NCBI RefSeq assembly: GCF_000230975.2 | Contig: NC_021172.1 | Span: forward strand, 2,356,001-2,420,000 | Length of the DNA: 64,000 bases | Direction: 5' to 3' | Source of the DNA: Hyphomicrobium denitrificans 1NES1 | Lineage (GTDB): Bacteria; Pseudomonadota; Alphaproteobacteria; Rhizobiales; Hyphomicrobiaceae | Shown: positions 56,756-64,000 of the stretch, piece by piece | Layout: each line of letters starts with the position of its first letter | Position numbering within the stretch: position 1 is the first letter of the stretch | Position numbers and translations under genes: made by a program | The notes under the pieces: model-generated | Databases searched by the model: none | The model's input: the letters and a program-made list of their open reading frames with translations, nothing else | Told to the model about the DNA's origin: nothing

Positions 56756-57121
56756 TCAGGCTGTTGCTTCGACGCCCGAAGCAAGTTGCATCGCTCGAGC
56801 GAGGTCTGAAGCAAAGAAAGGCTTCTGAATCACCACGGCATCGGGCCTTAGCGCTTTAACGCCGGAAACATCGCCGCTGACAAACACGTGTGGCACCTGC
56901 CGTGTGAGCAAGATTTTTGTCATGGCTGAGATTCCGCTGCCGTCTCGCAATCTTGCGTCAACGATCATCATGTCCGGCTCGTATCGGGCGGCGGCCGCGA
57001 CTGCGCCGGCTTCTGTGCTCTCGGTTGCACAGATCGTGTGACCCATGTCCTCGAGAACCTGTGTGTACAGCATTGCGATCAGCACCTCGTCTTCCACTAG
57101 GAGGACACTTAGCGGTTTCAT
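56756..57121 (-). CDS. Stand-alone receiver (response regulator) protein
   Basis: A 121-residue single receiver domain. Asp10/Glu11 (LLVEDE) and the phospho-acceptor Asp55 (MMIVDARLRDGSG) are present, with Ser81 (FVSGD) and Lys98 (VIQKPF). It has no output domain. Its ATG overlaps the stop of a 63-codon ORF (ATGA), so the two are coupled. It may relay phosphate from a hybrid kinase such as the one encoded nearby; that is inference. Confidence 0.9.
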   Translation of the reverse strand: MKPLSVLLVEDEVLIAMLYTQVLEDMGHTICATESTEAGAVAAAARYEPDMMIVDARLRDGSGISAMTKILLTRQVPHVFVSGDVSGVKALRPDAVVIQKPFFASDLARAMQLASGVEATA

Positions 57122-57309
57122 CTCGCATCATCTCCCGCGCCGCCTTCGTTCATCCAGATCTGAATGCGATCGAGCAGATCCCAATTCCCGGGCCGCACGC
57201 TTGCTGTTGAGGTGCGCTGACTGAGGCAGCGCTTTTCATGTTGAACTGGCTCGGCCGGCGCCACACTGTCTTCGTCAGATGGCGCCTGAGCCCAAAGAAA
57301 TTTGTTCAT
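57118..57309 (-). CDS. Small ORF coupled to the receiver gene
   Basis: A 63-residue soluble protein, MNKFLWAQAPSDEDSVAPAE..., ending GNWDLLDRIQIWMNEGGAGD. AGGAAAAC just before ATG and the ATGA overlap with the receiver gene support translation. I do not recognise it. It could be a short regulator or a leader that sets receiver expression. Confidence 0.55.
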   Translation of the reverse strand: MNKFLWAQAPSDEDSVAPAEPVQHEKRCLSQRTSTASVRPGNWDLLDRIQIWMNEGGAGDDAR

Positions 57310-57575
57310 GTTTTCCTGCAGACGACCAGGACCAATGGCCTCGGTAGTCGGACTCGATTGACGAGCCGAACATCATCGTTCGACCTAACGCCTCGGCTCT
57401 TGGGCTGGAAGGTTCGGAAACTACTCAAATGCCAGGCTAAAGCGGGGCACGGTCCAGAACGGGTGGCCCTGGTGTGCGGATTCCGCACGGACAATTAAAA
57501 GCTTCGGTGCGTAGAGCGTGATATACCAAATCTCGGCGTCTGTCGGGGGGCAAGCCTCTCAAGGATATTTACCCC

Positions 57576-60500
57576 ATGCCCATGGATCGCCCCAAGAAAC
57601 CTGATGCGACGCGATCGCCAATAGGTTCGAAACCGCCAGCAGCACGCGGTCCACCCCTAGAGCCGCATGTTTTTCCTGTCGTTGGCATAGGTGCGTCTGC
57701 CGGCGGTCTGGATGCCTGCCGAAAACTTGTGGATGCGATTGCGTCAGACAGCGGTATGGCATTCATTCTTGTCCAGCATCTCGATCCCACTCATGAGAGC
57801 ATGATGGTGGATCTGTTGGCCGATCATACCGCGATGCCGGTACGACAAGCGACCGACGGTATGCCGATCGAGCGCAACCACCTCTACATCATTCCTCCGG
57901 GAAGCTATCTGACCGTCGGCGGCGGCGCACTTCACCTCTCGCGGCCCAATGTACGCCATGGCGCTCGTTTGCCATTCGACTTCTTGCTTCACTCGATGGC
58001 CGCTGAATTCGGAACGCGGGCCATCGGCGTCGTTCTTTCTGGAACGGGGGCCGACGGTAGCCTCGGGCTCAAAGCCATCAAAGAACAAGGCGGTTTCGTA
58101 ATAGCGCAGGATCCGGATGAGGCGAGCTATGACGGCATGCCTCGTAGCGCCATCCAGACCGGCTCGGTCGACGCGGTTTTAACGATAGTGGAGATTGCCA
58201 ACGCTCTTGCAGATCGCGGACGACGAATTTCCAACGGGCCGACGACGCCGCTTGCGAAGGATTCCACCCCGGATTGCCTATCGGAGATTATCGATCTCTT
58301 ACGCGCCAAGACTGTCCATGATTTTACGCTCTATAAGAAGGGAACGCTGCAGCGCAGGATCGATCGACGCATGGCCATGTCTGCGATCGACGCGAACAAC
58401 ACGAGTAAGTATCTTGAGATTTTGCGTAGCGATGCAAACGAGATTGATCTTCTCGCTAAAGATCTCCTGATCAATGTAACGAGTTTTTTCCGCGATCCGG
58501 AGGTATTCGATTTTCTCGCGCAAGATACCATCCCCGAACTGATCCGTGATCACCATGAGGAACAGCCCCTGCGCATCTGGATTACCGGTTGCAGTACGGG
58601 TGAAGAGACCTACTCGCTAGCCATGCTGTTCCGCGAGGCAATCGCCGTCGCAGATAGAAATATCAAACTTCAGGTCTTCGCGTCCGATGTCGATCGGGAT
58701 GCGGTCGCCGTGGCGCGGGAGGGTCTTTATCCTGAGACCATAGCGACCGACGTATCTCCGAAGCGGCTTGCCCGTTTTTTCTCGAAGGAAGATCATAACT
58801 ACCGGGTGCAGCCGACATTGCGCGGCTCGGTGGTCTTCACCGTGCAGGATGTATTGGCCGATCCGCCATTCTCGCGTCTCGATTTGGTATCGTGCCGAAA
58901 TCTTCTGATCTATTTGCGGCCAGAAGCGCAAGCGAAGGTCATTTCGGCTTTTCATTTCGCCTTGCGCGAAGGCGGCCTCCTGCTTCTCGGGAGTTCTGAA
59001 ACAGTGGGCAATGCCGCAGACCGTTTCGCTACCGTATCGAAGGCGGCACGACTTTATCGGCATATCGGGCGCAGCCGGAGGGGAGACTTCGGATTTTCAC
59101 GAAGCGCCAGTAACGTACAGCTTCCATTGCGGTTGACGGAAGTTCCACCTCCGTCGCGCCAAGCGGCATTAGCCGAACTGTGTCGGCAGATGGTGATGGA
59201 GGCTTATGCCCCGGCCGCGGTGTTGATCAATCGCAAGTATGAATGCCTCTATTATCTTGGCCCGACGGATCGCTATCTAAAGGTGGCGACGGGACGCCCG
59301 ATACACGATCTGCTGGCTATGGCACGCGACGGCTTGCGAACAAAACTTCGCTCCGTCATTCAACGTGCGATTCAACAAAATACACGCGTCACCGTGTCTG
59401 GCGGCCAAGTCGGCATCAACGCGGACTCGCAGCCCTTCAGCATTGCCGTGCAACCAATACAGAGCGAAGGCGAGGACTTACTGCTCGTCTGCTTCATAGA
59501 CGAGCCGAAGCAGAAAGGCAGGCTCGATGCACAGCATGTCTCTGAGAAACCGGCTCGGGTCAGTGAGCTGGAGCTGGAACTCGAAGCCACCCGGACGGAG
59601 CTTGAGGGCGCCATCCACAATCTCGAGATTTCTTCCGAAGAGCAGAAGGCCGTCAATGAAGAGGCCTTGTCCGCCAATGAAGAATTTCAATCGACCAACG
59701 AAGAGCTTTTGACCTCGAAAGAGGAATTGCAGTCCTTGAACGAGGAGTTGACCGCTCTCAATACTCAACTGCAGGAGACTTTGGAGCGGCAACGCACGAC
59801 ATCAAACGATTTGCAGAATATCCTCTACAGTACGGATGTCGCGACGCTCTTTCTCGATACTCATCTCAACATCCGCTTTTTTACGCCGGCGACCAAATCT
59901 TTGTTCAATGTCATTCCGGGAGATATCGGCAGGCCACTCGCCGACCTCAGTTCGCTTGCCTCCGACAACTTGCTTCTCGCTGACGCGCGAACCGTGCTTG
60001 ATACTCTCGAACCGCTGGAAGGGGAAATCAAAGCGCACAACGGCGCTTGGTATAGCCGACGCATCCTGCCCTACCGCACCCAGGACAATGGCATCGAAGG
60101 GGTCGTCATTACGTTCGTCGACATTTCCGAGCGCAAGCAGGCATCGGCAGCGCTAGAGGCGGCAAAGCATCAGGCTGAACTTGCCAATATCGCGAAGTCG
60201 CGATTTCTTGCTGTGGCGAGCCACGATCTCCGCCAGCCGCTTCAATCGCTCGCTTTGATCCAGGGATTGTTGAGCAAAATTGTAGAGGGAGAAAAGGCGC
60301 AGAAACTTGTTGGTCGAATCGAAGAAACACTTTCTGCAATGTCAGGCATGCTGAACTCTCTACTCGATATCAATCAGATCGAGGCCGGCATTGTCCGCCC
60401 ACAAATTGTGAGGTTTCCGATCAACGATCTTCTCCGCCGTTTGAATGATGAGTTTACCTACCACGCGCAATCTCAAAACATAGAGCTTCGCATCGTTTCG

Positions 60501-61988
60501 TCGGGCGCATCGATCGATAGCGATCCCCGCCTTCTCGAACAAATGATACGAAATTTAATTGGAAACGCGCTGAAATACACGCACCAGGGCAAAGTTTTGC
60601 TGGGGTGCCGCCGGCAGAAGGACGTGCTGTGGATCGAGGTCTGGGATACCGGTATCGGCATTCCGGAAAAGGATTACAAAGCGATCTTCGGTGAATTTCA
60701 GCAACTCGACAACGCTGCGCGCGAACGGAGCCGCGGGCTCGGTCTTGGCCTGTCGATCGTTCAGCGTCTCGGAGATCTCCTTGGCCATAAGATCAGCGTT
60801 CGCTCCAAGCCGGGCAGGGGGTCTGTCTTCCGCATCGAGGTTGCCGGCCGTCTCGGCAAGACGGCATCCGAGCCAAATCTCACCCAATCGCCGGATAACG
60901 TTCCGACAGCGCAACAGCCACATCGTCTGGGTGGGATCCTGGTGGTGGAAGACGATCCTGAACTCCGTGAGCTCCTGGAAGTTCTTCTTGAGAACGAACA
61001 CCATCATCTAGCAACCGCGCCGGACGGCGTTGCGGCGCTGGCGCTATTGGAGCGCGGCGCGATCCGGCCGGATATCATTCTAACCGACTTCAACCTTCCA
61101 GCCGGGTTGAACGGACTCCAGTTTGCGGAAAAGGTACGCGAGAGATTTCAGCTCGAGATTCCTGTGATTATTTTAACCGGCGATATCTCGACAGAGACTC
61201 TCCGCGATATCGCGCTTCAGAACTGTATTCAGCTTAGCAAGCCCGTGAACGTAAATGAGCTGACGACGCTCATACAAGGGTTGCTGCCGGTTGCGAGTTC
61301 GCCGGCGCGTCCGCCCCCGGCCGATCGTTCTGATGCAGCCGTCACCGCAGAGGCACCCGTCATCTTCGTTGTCGATGATGATGACGACGTCCGACACGCC
61401 ATTCGAGCTGTGCTTGAGGATGATGGCAAGGTCGTGGAAGACTATGCGTCTTGTAATGCGTTTCTTGAAGCCTATCGCGCGGGCCGAGAAGCGTGCCTCT
61501 TGGTGGATGCCTATCTTCCTGGGATGAGCGGATTGGAATTGCTCGGACAGCTCCGTAACGCTGGTCATCGATTGCCTGCGATCATGATGACCGGCGATAG
61601 CGATGTCCAGATCGCGGTACAAGCCATGAGGGCGGGAGCTTCAGATTTCATTGAGAAGCCGGTCGGGCGCACCGAGCTGCTCGATAGTGTTGCGCGTGCG
61701 CTCGAACAATCGCGAGATACAAACAAGCTGACCGCGTGGCAGGAAGCAGCAGCGCACAACATTGCGGGTCTCACGCAACGACAGCGCCAAATCATGGATC
61801 TCGTGCTCGCGGGTCATCCGAGCAAGAACATTGCAGCCGATCTCGGCATCAGCCAGCGCACCGTGGAAAACCATCGGGCATCGATTATGGCTCGAACAGG
61901 CGCGAAATCGTTGCCCGCACTGGCGCGCTTGGCAGTCGCTGCTGCCAAGACAAGTCCGGACTTGGGCAAGACCACATTTGATTCCTGA
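57576..61988 (+). CDS. CheB-CheR-PAS-histidine kinase-REC-REC-LuxR fusion protein
   Basis: A 1470-residue cytosolic signalling protein. The domains, in order, are: CheB methylesterase (residues 33-215; Ser41, His68, Asp160), CheR methyltransferase (~235-490; GCSTGEETYS at 338), coiled coil (~645-745), PAS (~748-855), HisKA (His883 in ASHDLRQPL) and HATPase (DTGIGIPEKDY, GLGLGLSIVQR), receiver 1 (Asp1171), receiver 2 of FixJ type (Asp1311) and a LuxR helix-turn-helix (~1390-1450, LTQRQRQIMDLVLAGHPSKN). CheB/CheR-kinase fusions are known; here a DNA-binding output is on the same chain. All catalytic residues that I can check are intact. The start ATG 57576 has AAGGA about 10 bases upstream; an ATG two codons later is possible. 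Confidence 0.92.
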   Translation: MPMDRPKKPDATRSPIGSKPPAARGPPLEPHVFPVVGIGASAGGLDACRKLVDAIASDSGMAFILVQHLDPTHESMMVDLLADHTAMPVRQATDGMPIERNHLYIIPPGSYLTVGGGALHLSRPNVRHGARLPFDFLLHSMAAEFGTRAIGVVLSGTGADGSLGLKAIKEQGGFVIAQDPDEASYDGMPRSAIQTGSVDAVLTIVEIANALADRGRRISNGPTTPLAKDSTPDCLSEIIDLLRAKTVHDFTLYKKGTLQRRIDRRMAMSAIDANNTSKYLEILRSDANEIDLLAKDLLINVTSFFRDPEVFDFLAQDTIPELIRDHHEEQPLRIWITGCSTGEETYSLAMLFREAIAVADRNIKLQVFASDVDRDAVAVAREGLYPETIATDVSPKRLARFFSKEDHNYRVQPTLRGSVVFTVQDVLADPPFSRLDLVSCRNLLIYLRPEAQAKVISAFHFALREGGLLLLGSSETVGNAADRFATVSKAARLYRHIGRSRRGDFGFSRSASNVQLPLRLTEVPPPSRQAALAELCRQMVMEAYAPAAVLINRKYECLYYLGPTDRYLKVATGRPIHDLLAMARDGLRTKLRSVIQRAIQQNTRVTVSGGQVGINADSQPFSIAVQPIQSEGEDLLLVCFIDEPKQKGRLDAQHVSEKPARVSELELELEATRTELEGAIHNLEISSEEQKAVNEEALSANEEFQSTNEELLTSKEELQSLNEELTALNTQLQETLERQRTTSNDLQNILYSTDVATLFLDTHLNIRFFTPATKSLFNVIPGDIGRPLADLSSLASDNLLLADARTVLDTLEPLEGEIKAHNGAWYSRRILPYRTQDNGIEGVVITFVDISERKQASAALEAAKHQAELANIAKSRFLAVASHDLRQPLQSLALIQGLLSKIVEGEKAQKLVGRIEETLSAMSGMLNSLLDINQIEAGIVRPQIVRFPINDLLRRLNDEFTYHAQSQNIELRIVSSGASIDSDPRLLEQMIRNLIGNALKYTHQGKVLLGCRRQKDVLWIEVWDTGIGIPEKDYKAIFGEFQQLDNAARERSRGLGLGLSIVQRLGDLLGHKISVRSKPGRGSVFRIEVAGRLGKTASEPNLTQSPDNVPTAQQPHRLGGILVVEDDPELRELLEVLLENEHHHLATAPDGVAALALLERGAIRPDIILTDFNLPAGLNGLQFAEKVRERFQLEIPVIILTGDISTETLRDIALQNCIQLSKPVNVNELTTLIQGLLPVASSPARPPPADRSDAAVTAEAPVIFVVDDDDDVRHAIRAVLEDDGKVVEDYASCNAFLEAYRAGREACLLVDAYLPGMSGLELLGQLRNAGHRLPAIMMTGDSDVQIAVQAMRAGASDFIEKPVGRTELLDSVARALEQSRDTNKLTAWQEAAAHNIAGLTQRQRQIMDLVLAGHPSKNIAADLGISQRTVENHRASIMARTGAKSLPALARLAVAAAKTSPDLGKTTFDS

Positions 61989-62275
61989 CAACCAGAGCGT
62001 CGTGCCAATAGCAGCACAATTTCTAACGCAGCGGTGTCGGCGAATGGTCTACGTATATTCCGAGTCTCGCACGCGGTCCGAGGCACGTCCCTTATAAAGA
62101 CGATCTACCGTGGTTTCGCGTAGGTAGGTCCAAATGGGAGATGTCACCTCATCCCCCGCGAGGGACATCGCCTTCACGTCAAGGCAACAAACCCATGATC
62201 GGCGGCATCAAGTCTCCTAGGCTTGGTGCCGCGTAGCACACCGTTCCCGTTGTTTCCAACTTTAGAACGAAGCAC

Positions 62276-62497
62276 ATGACCATCCCGGATTGCAAACTCC
62301 TCCGCCGCGATCAGCTTCTTACTATGAAAGCCGCGCTGGCTCTTGCCTGCGTTGAACTCGGTATTAGTGATGCCGATCGATCCAAGCGGGAGACGGTCGC
62401 AATTCTTATGGCGCCGTTGGCCAAAAAGGGCCACGCGAGTATCGAGGAAATGAAGACCTTTGCAGTGGATCAGTTTTCTAAGCTCAAATCGCATTGA
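62276..62497 (+). CDS. Small helical protein, second member of the window family
   Basis: A 73-residue all-helical protein, MTIPDCKLLRRDQLLTMKAA..., with ALACVELGISDADRS and the end IEEMKTFAVDQFSKL. It matches the layout of the proteins at 44666 and 62883. The ribosome site is weak. Function unknown. Confidence 0.58.
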   Translation: MTIPDCKLLRRDQLLTMKAALALACVELGISDADRSKRETVAILMAPLAKKGHASIEEMKTFAVDQFSKLKSH

Positions 62498-62799
62498 GCA
62501 TAGCTTAACAGTCGATCGAGATGACGCCGACGGAGGGTCATGAACAGCCTATTCGCTTGTCCGAGGTCGAGTCTCAGTCGTGGACGTCGTCGACCTGGGT
62601 ACCAAAATCAAACGTAAGACAGGAGGAAATAGAGACCATCCACGCGACGACGCGTTAAGTGGTGGCGTCTCATACTTGCACTCACTTCACTGCTGTACGG
62701 CCAGCAGAGGAACATTTCCTCTCAGCGAGCGGTTACCTCTTCACAATGCAGAACGCATTCAGTTGGGCTTTCGCTTGGCTGCTCTGCACGGAGACCACC
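62498..62799. other. Intergenic stretch with candidate promoter
   Basis: No credible gene. It contains a candidate EcfG-type element at 62709-62734, upstream of the 28-residue membrane peptide gene. Confidence 0.5.
62709..62734 (+). promoter_or_regulatory. Candidate EcfG-type promoter of the small membrane peptide
   Basis: GGAAC, 17 bases, GGTT, about 65 bases before ATG 62800. It has the same spacing and the same GGTT variant as the element at 53644. Confidence 0.42.
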
Positions 62800-62886
62800 A
62801 TGGACACGAACACCCTCCTGATTATCCTTCTCATTATCGTCATCTTGGGCGGTGGCGGGCTGTACGGACGAGGCCGCTGGTTTTAA
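62800..62886 (+). CDS. 28-residue single-pass membrane peptide
   Basis: The peptide MDTNTLLIILLIIVILGGGG ends LYGRGRWF. It has one membrane helix, a glycine run and a short basic tail. Similar peptides are widespread in Hyphomicrobiales. GGAG lies just before the ATG and a candidate stress promoter is upstream. Function unknown. Confidence 0.65.
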   Translation: MDTNTLLIILLIIVILGGGGLYGRGRWF

Positions 62887-63137
62887 GCTATCAAACTTGT
62901 CTGATAACCCGCTTCTATATCGCGCGAGCCACCAGGGCATTGCGAACGCTCAAAATGATTGATCGCGTATGCCTTCAATTCCAGCGTATCGTTGCGTACA
63001 CCACAAGCGTTTCTCATAATGAGAAAGGCGAGGCGCTCCCGCTGTTCTAAATCCTCTGGCTGAATGCCAAGATCTGCGCACGCTAAGTTCAGTGCGTCTT
63101 GCAGGATGTTGATCTGATCGTTGGTATAAAAGCCCAT
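62883..63137 (-). CDS. Small helical protein, third member of the window family
   Basis: An 84-residue protein, MGFYTNDQINILQDALNLAC..., with ADLGIQPEDLEQRERLAFLI and TLELKAYAINHFERSQ. The layout matches the proteins at 44666 and 62276. GGAGAGAGAC precedes ATG 63137. It converges with the 28-residue peptide gene, overlapping its stop by four bases. Confidence 0.62.
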   Translation of the reverse strand: MGFYTNDQINILQDALNLACADLGIQPEDLEQRERLAFLIMRNACGVRNDTLELKAYAINHFERSQCPGGSRDIEAGYQTSLIA

Positions 63138-63227
63138 GTCTCTCTCCACACATTATACAGGCGAGATCTAATCGAGACTTTCAGTCACCGAAGCTGGGTG
63201 TCTGCCGGTGATGCCAACATTAACTTC

Positions 63228-63261
63228 TGTGTGGTGCGGAACGAGAGTCGGAAACTACCTA
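63228..63261 (-). repeat. 34-bp repeat, copy 2
   Basis: The inverted copy of 52642-52675, 33 of 34 bases identical. It contains GGAAC on the plus strand, but no CGTT at the proper distance. Confidence 0.8.
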
Positions 63262-63460
63262 GTAGTCCCTATCGTTTCAGGAACAGAACTAACTCTCGGA
63301 AACGGCTACGAATAAATCCGGCTTATTGAACGCTCAAAAAAATTATATAACGGTGGCAGCGGACCATTGTGACGCCCAATTTGTCAATTTCACGAATAAA
63401 TGACAGGCGAATTCACGACACCGGTCGCTGAACAACTCAGCGCTGGCCGAATAAATGAAA

Positions 63461-63483
63461 CCCGACCTCCATAAGAGGTCGGG
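63461..63483 (-). terminator. Terminator after the Gly-rich protein gene
   Basis: A perfect 9-bp stem (CCCGACCTC / GAGGTCGGG) with a 5-base loop. On the minus strand TTTCATTTATT follows. It lies about 30 bases after the stop of the 63512-63841 gene. Confidence 0.85.
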
Positions 63484-63511
63484 CAAACCAATAGACAACG
63501 GAGAGTCCGGT

Positions 63512-63841
63512 TCAATACCGGCAAATCCTTCGGCCGCGACGATAGTAGCAGCTGTCATAGTCATCGTATGCGTCCCCCAAAAAGATGCCGGCACCGTAGC
63601 CGATCCCTCTACCTCGCCAGTGACCACCGTGCCCATGACCACCAGCTCTGCCACGACCGCGAAAATTTCCGGCTACGTGGCCACTCGAGCGACCGCTGGA
63701 TGCATGGCCATGACCACCGCCTCCACGCGCGGAGGCGCCATGTCCTCCACCACCTCCCGATCGGGCATCGGCAATGGGTACGAGCGTTGCGAAAGACAAT
63801 GCCGCACCAAGCGCAGCGAGTGCGCCGACATATTTTCTCAT
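63512..63841 (-). CDS. Exported Gly/His-rich protein
   Basis: A 109-residue precursor with a signal peptide (residues 1-27, ...LVPIADARS). A long Gly/His/Arg/Ser-rich region follows (GGHGHGGHWRGRGIGYGAG) and a Tyr/Cys-containing end (DSCYYRRGRRICRY). Such proteins are common exported proteins in Hyphomicrobiales, perhaps surface or metal-binding. AGAGGAAC precedes ATG 63841; the longer frame to 63931 lacks a site. A terminator follows. Confidence 0.72.
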   Translation of the reverse strand: MRKYVGALAALGAALSFATLVPIADARSGGGGGHGASARGGGGHGHASSGRSSGHVAGNFRGRGRAGGHGHGGHWRGRGIGYGAGIFLGDAYDDYDSCYYRRGRRICRY

Positions 63842-64000
63842 TTGTTCCTCTTTTTGTTGGGGGTCGCGGTCATTACCGCCAAGACCCGCAGTGACCCTCA
63901 TCGGCCACACATGTAGAGGTAACGCCGCCACGCACGAGGAGTTGCCTGCGCCGTCATCGCCGTCGTCAGCAAATCCGCCGTAAATGCTAGGTCGAGACGA

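Larger units (their letters stand above)
63138..63511. other. Intergenic stretch with repeat and terminator
   Basis: No gene seen. It holds copy 2 of the 34-bp repeat (63228-63261) and the terminator of the Gly-rich gene (63461-63483). Confidence 0.55.

Overview
The window looks like chromosomal DNA of an alphaproteobacterium of the order Hyphomicrobiales (Rhizobiales), most likely a methylotroph of the Hyphomicrobium type. This rests on the alphaproteobacterial gene order (divL, tsaE, murU, addB, addA, trxA; trpF-trpB-trpA-accD-folC; lapA, ihfB, sppA, rpsA, cmk, aroA), on protein features such as a DivL-type kinase with Tyr in the H-box, a class II EPSP synthase and an AccD without its zinc ribbon, and on a pqqA gene for the cofactor of methanol dehydrogenase. 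The genus is an inference.

Bases 1-35,800 are mostly core genome. A plus-strand block holds the 3' part of divL, a TsaE/sugar-kinase fusion, murU-like, addB, addA and trxA. A minus-strand accessory block follows (isochorismatase, two tandem DUF779 proteins, an aldehyde dehydrogenase). Then comes a long minus-strand housekeeping run: folC, accD, trpA, trpB, trpF, a small membrane protein, lapA, ihfB, sppA and rpsA. The trp operon is interrupted between trpB and trpA by a DUF559 gene framed by inverted palindromic repeats. After rpsA are an MFS transporter relic, a small secreted protein, cmk and aroA, a TIGR02300 protein, tRNA-Ala(GGC), cstA-ybdD, an ABC-F ATPase, monocistronic pqqA, a secreted protein, hsp20-DUF1150 with a likely RpoH promoter, and an NDUFA9-like protein.

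At 35,937 the core ends at a tRNA-Leu(CAG) gene that is cut in two exactly at its 7-base anticodon loop. Its halves lie about 360 bp apart. Between them are four GTGACAA repeats and a complete second tRNA-Leu(CAG). The rest of the window is accessory: an unknown protein, a serine resolvase with inverted repeats, an orphan TacA-like antitoxin, a decayed tyrosine recombinase, rsgA, a groESL operon with a CIRCE operator, many small unknown proteins, a cold-shock protein, and a 1337-residue STAND NTPase with an N-terminal nuclease-like region and C-terminal TPRs, which resembles single-gene antiphage proteins. A second tyrosine-recombinase relic follows it.

From 51.7 kb onward there are small exported or stress-type proteins (PRC-barrel, Gly-rich, TPR, DUF1488), a DUF188 protein, a stand-alone receiver coupled to a small unknown ORF, and a 1470-residue CheB-CheR-PAS-kinase-REC-REC-LuxR protein. 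Some of the small genes have GGAAC/(C/G)GTT elements upstream that resemble promoters of the alphaproteobacterial general stress sigma factor EcfG.
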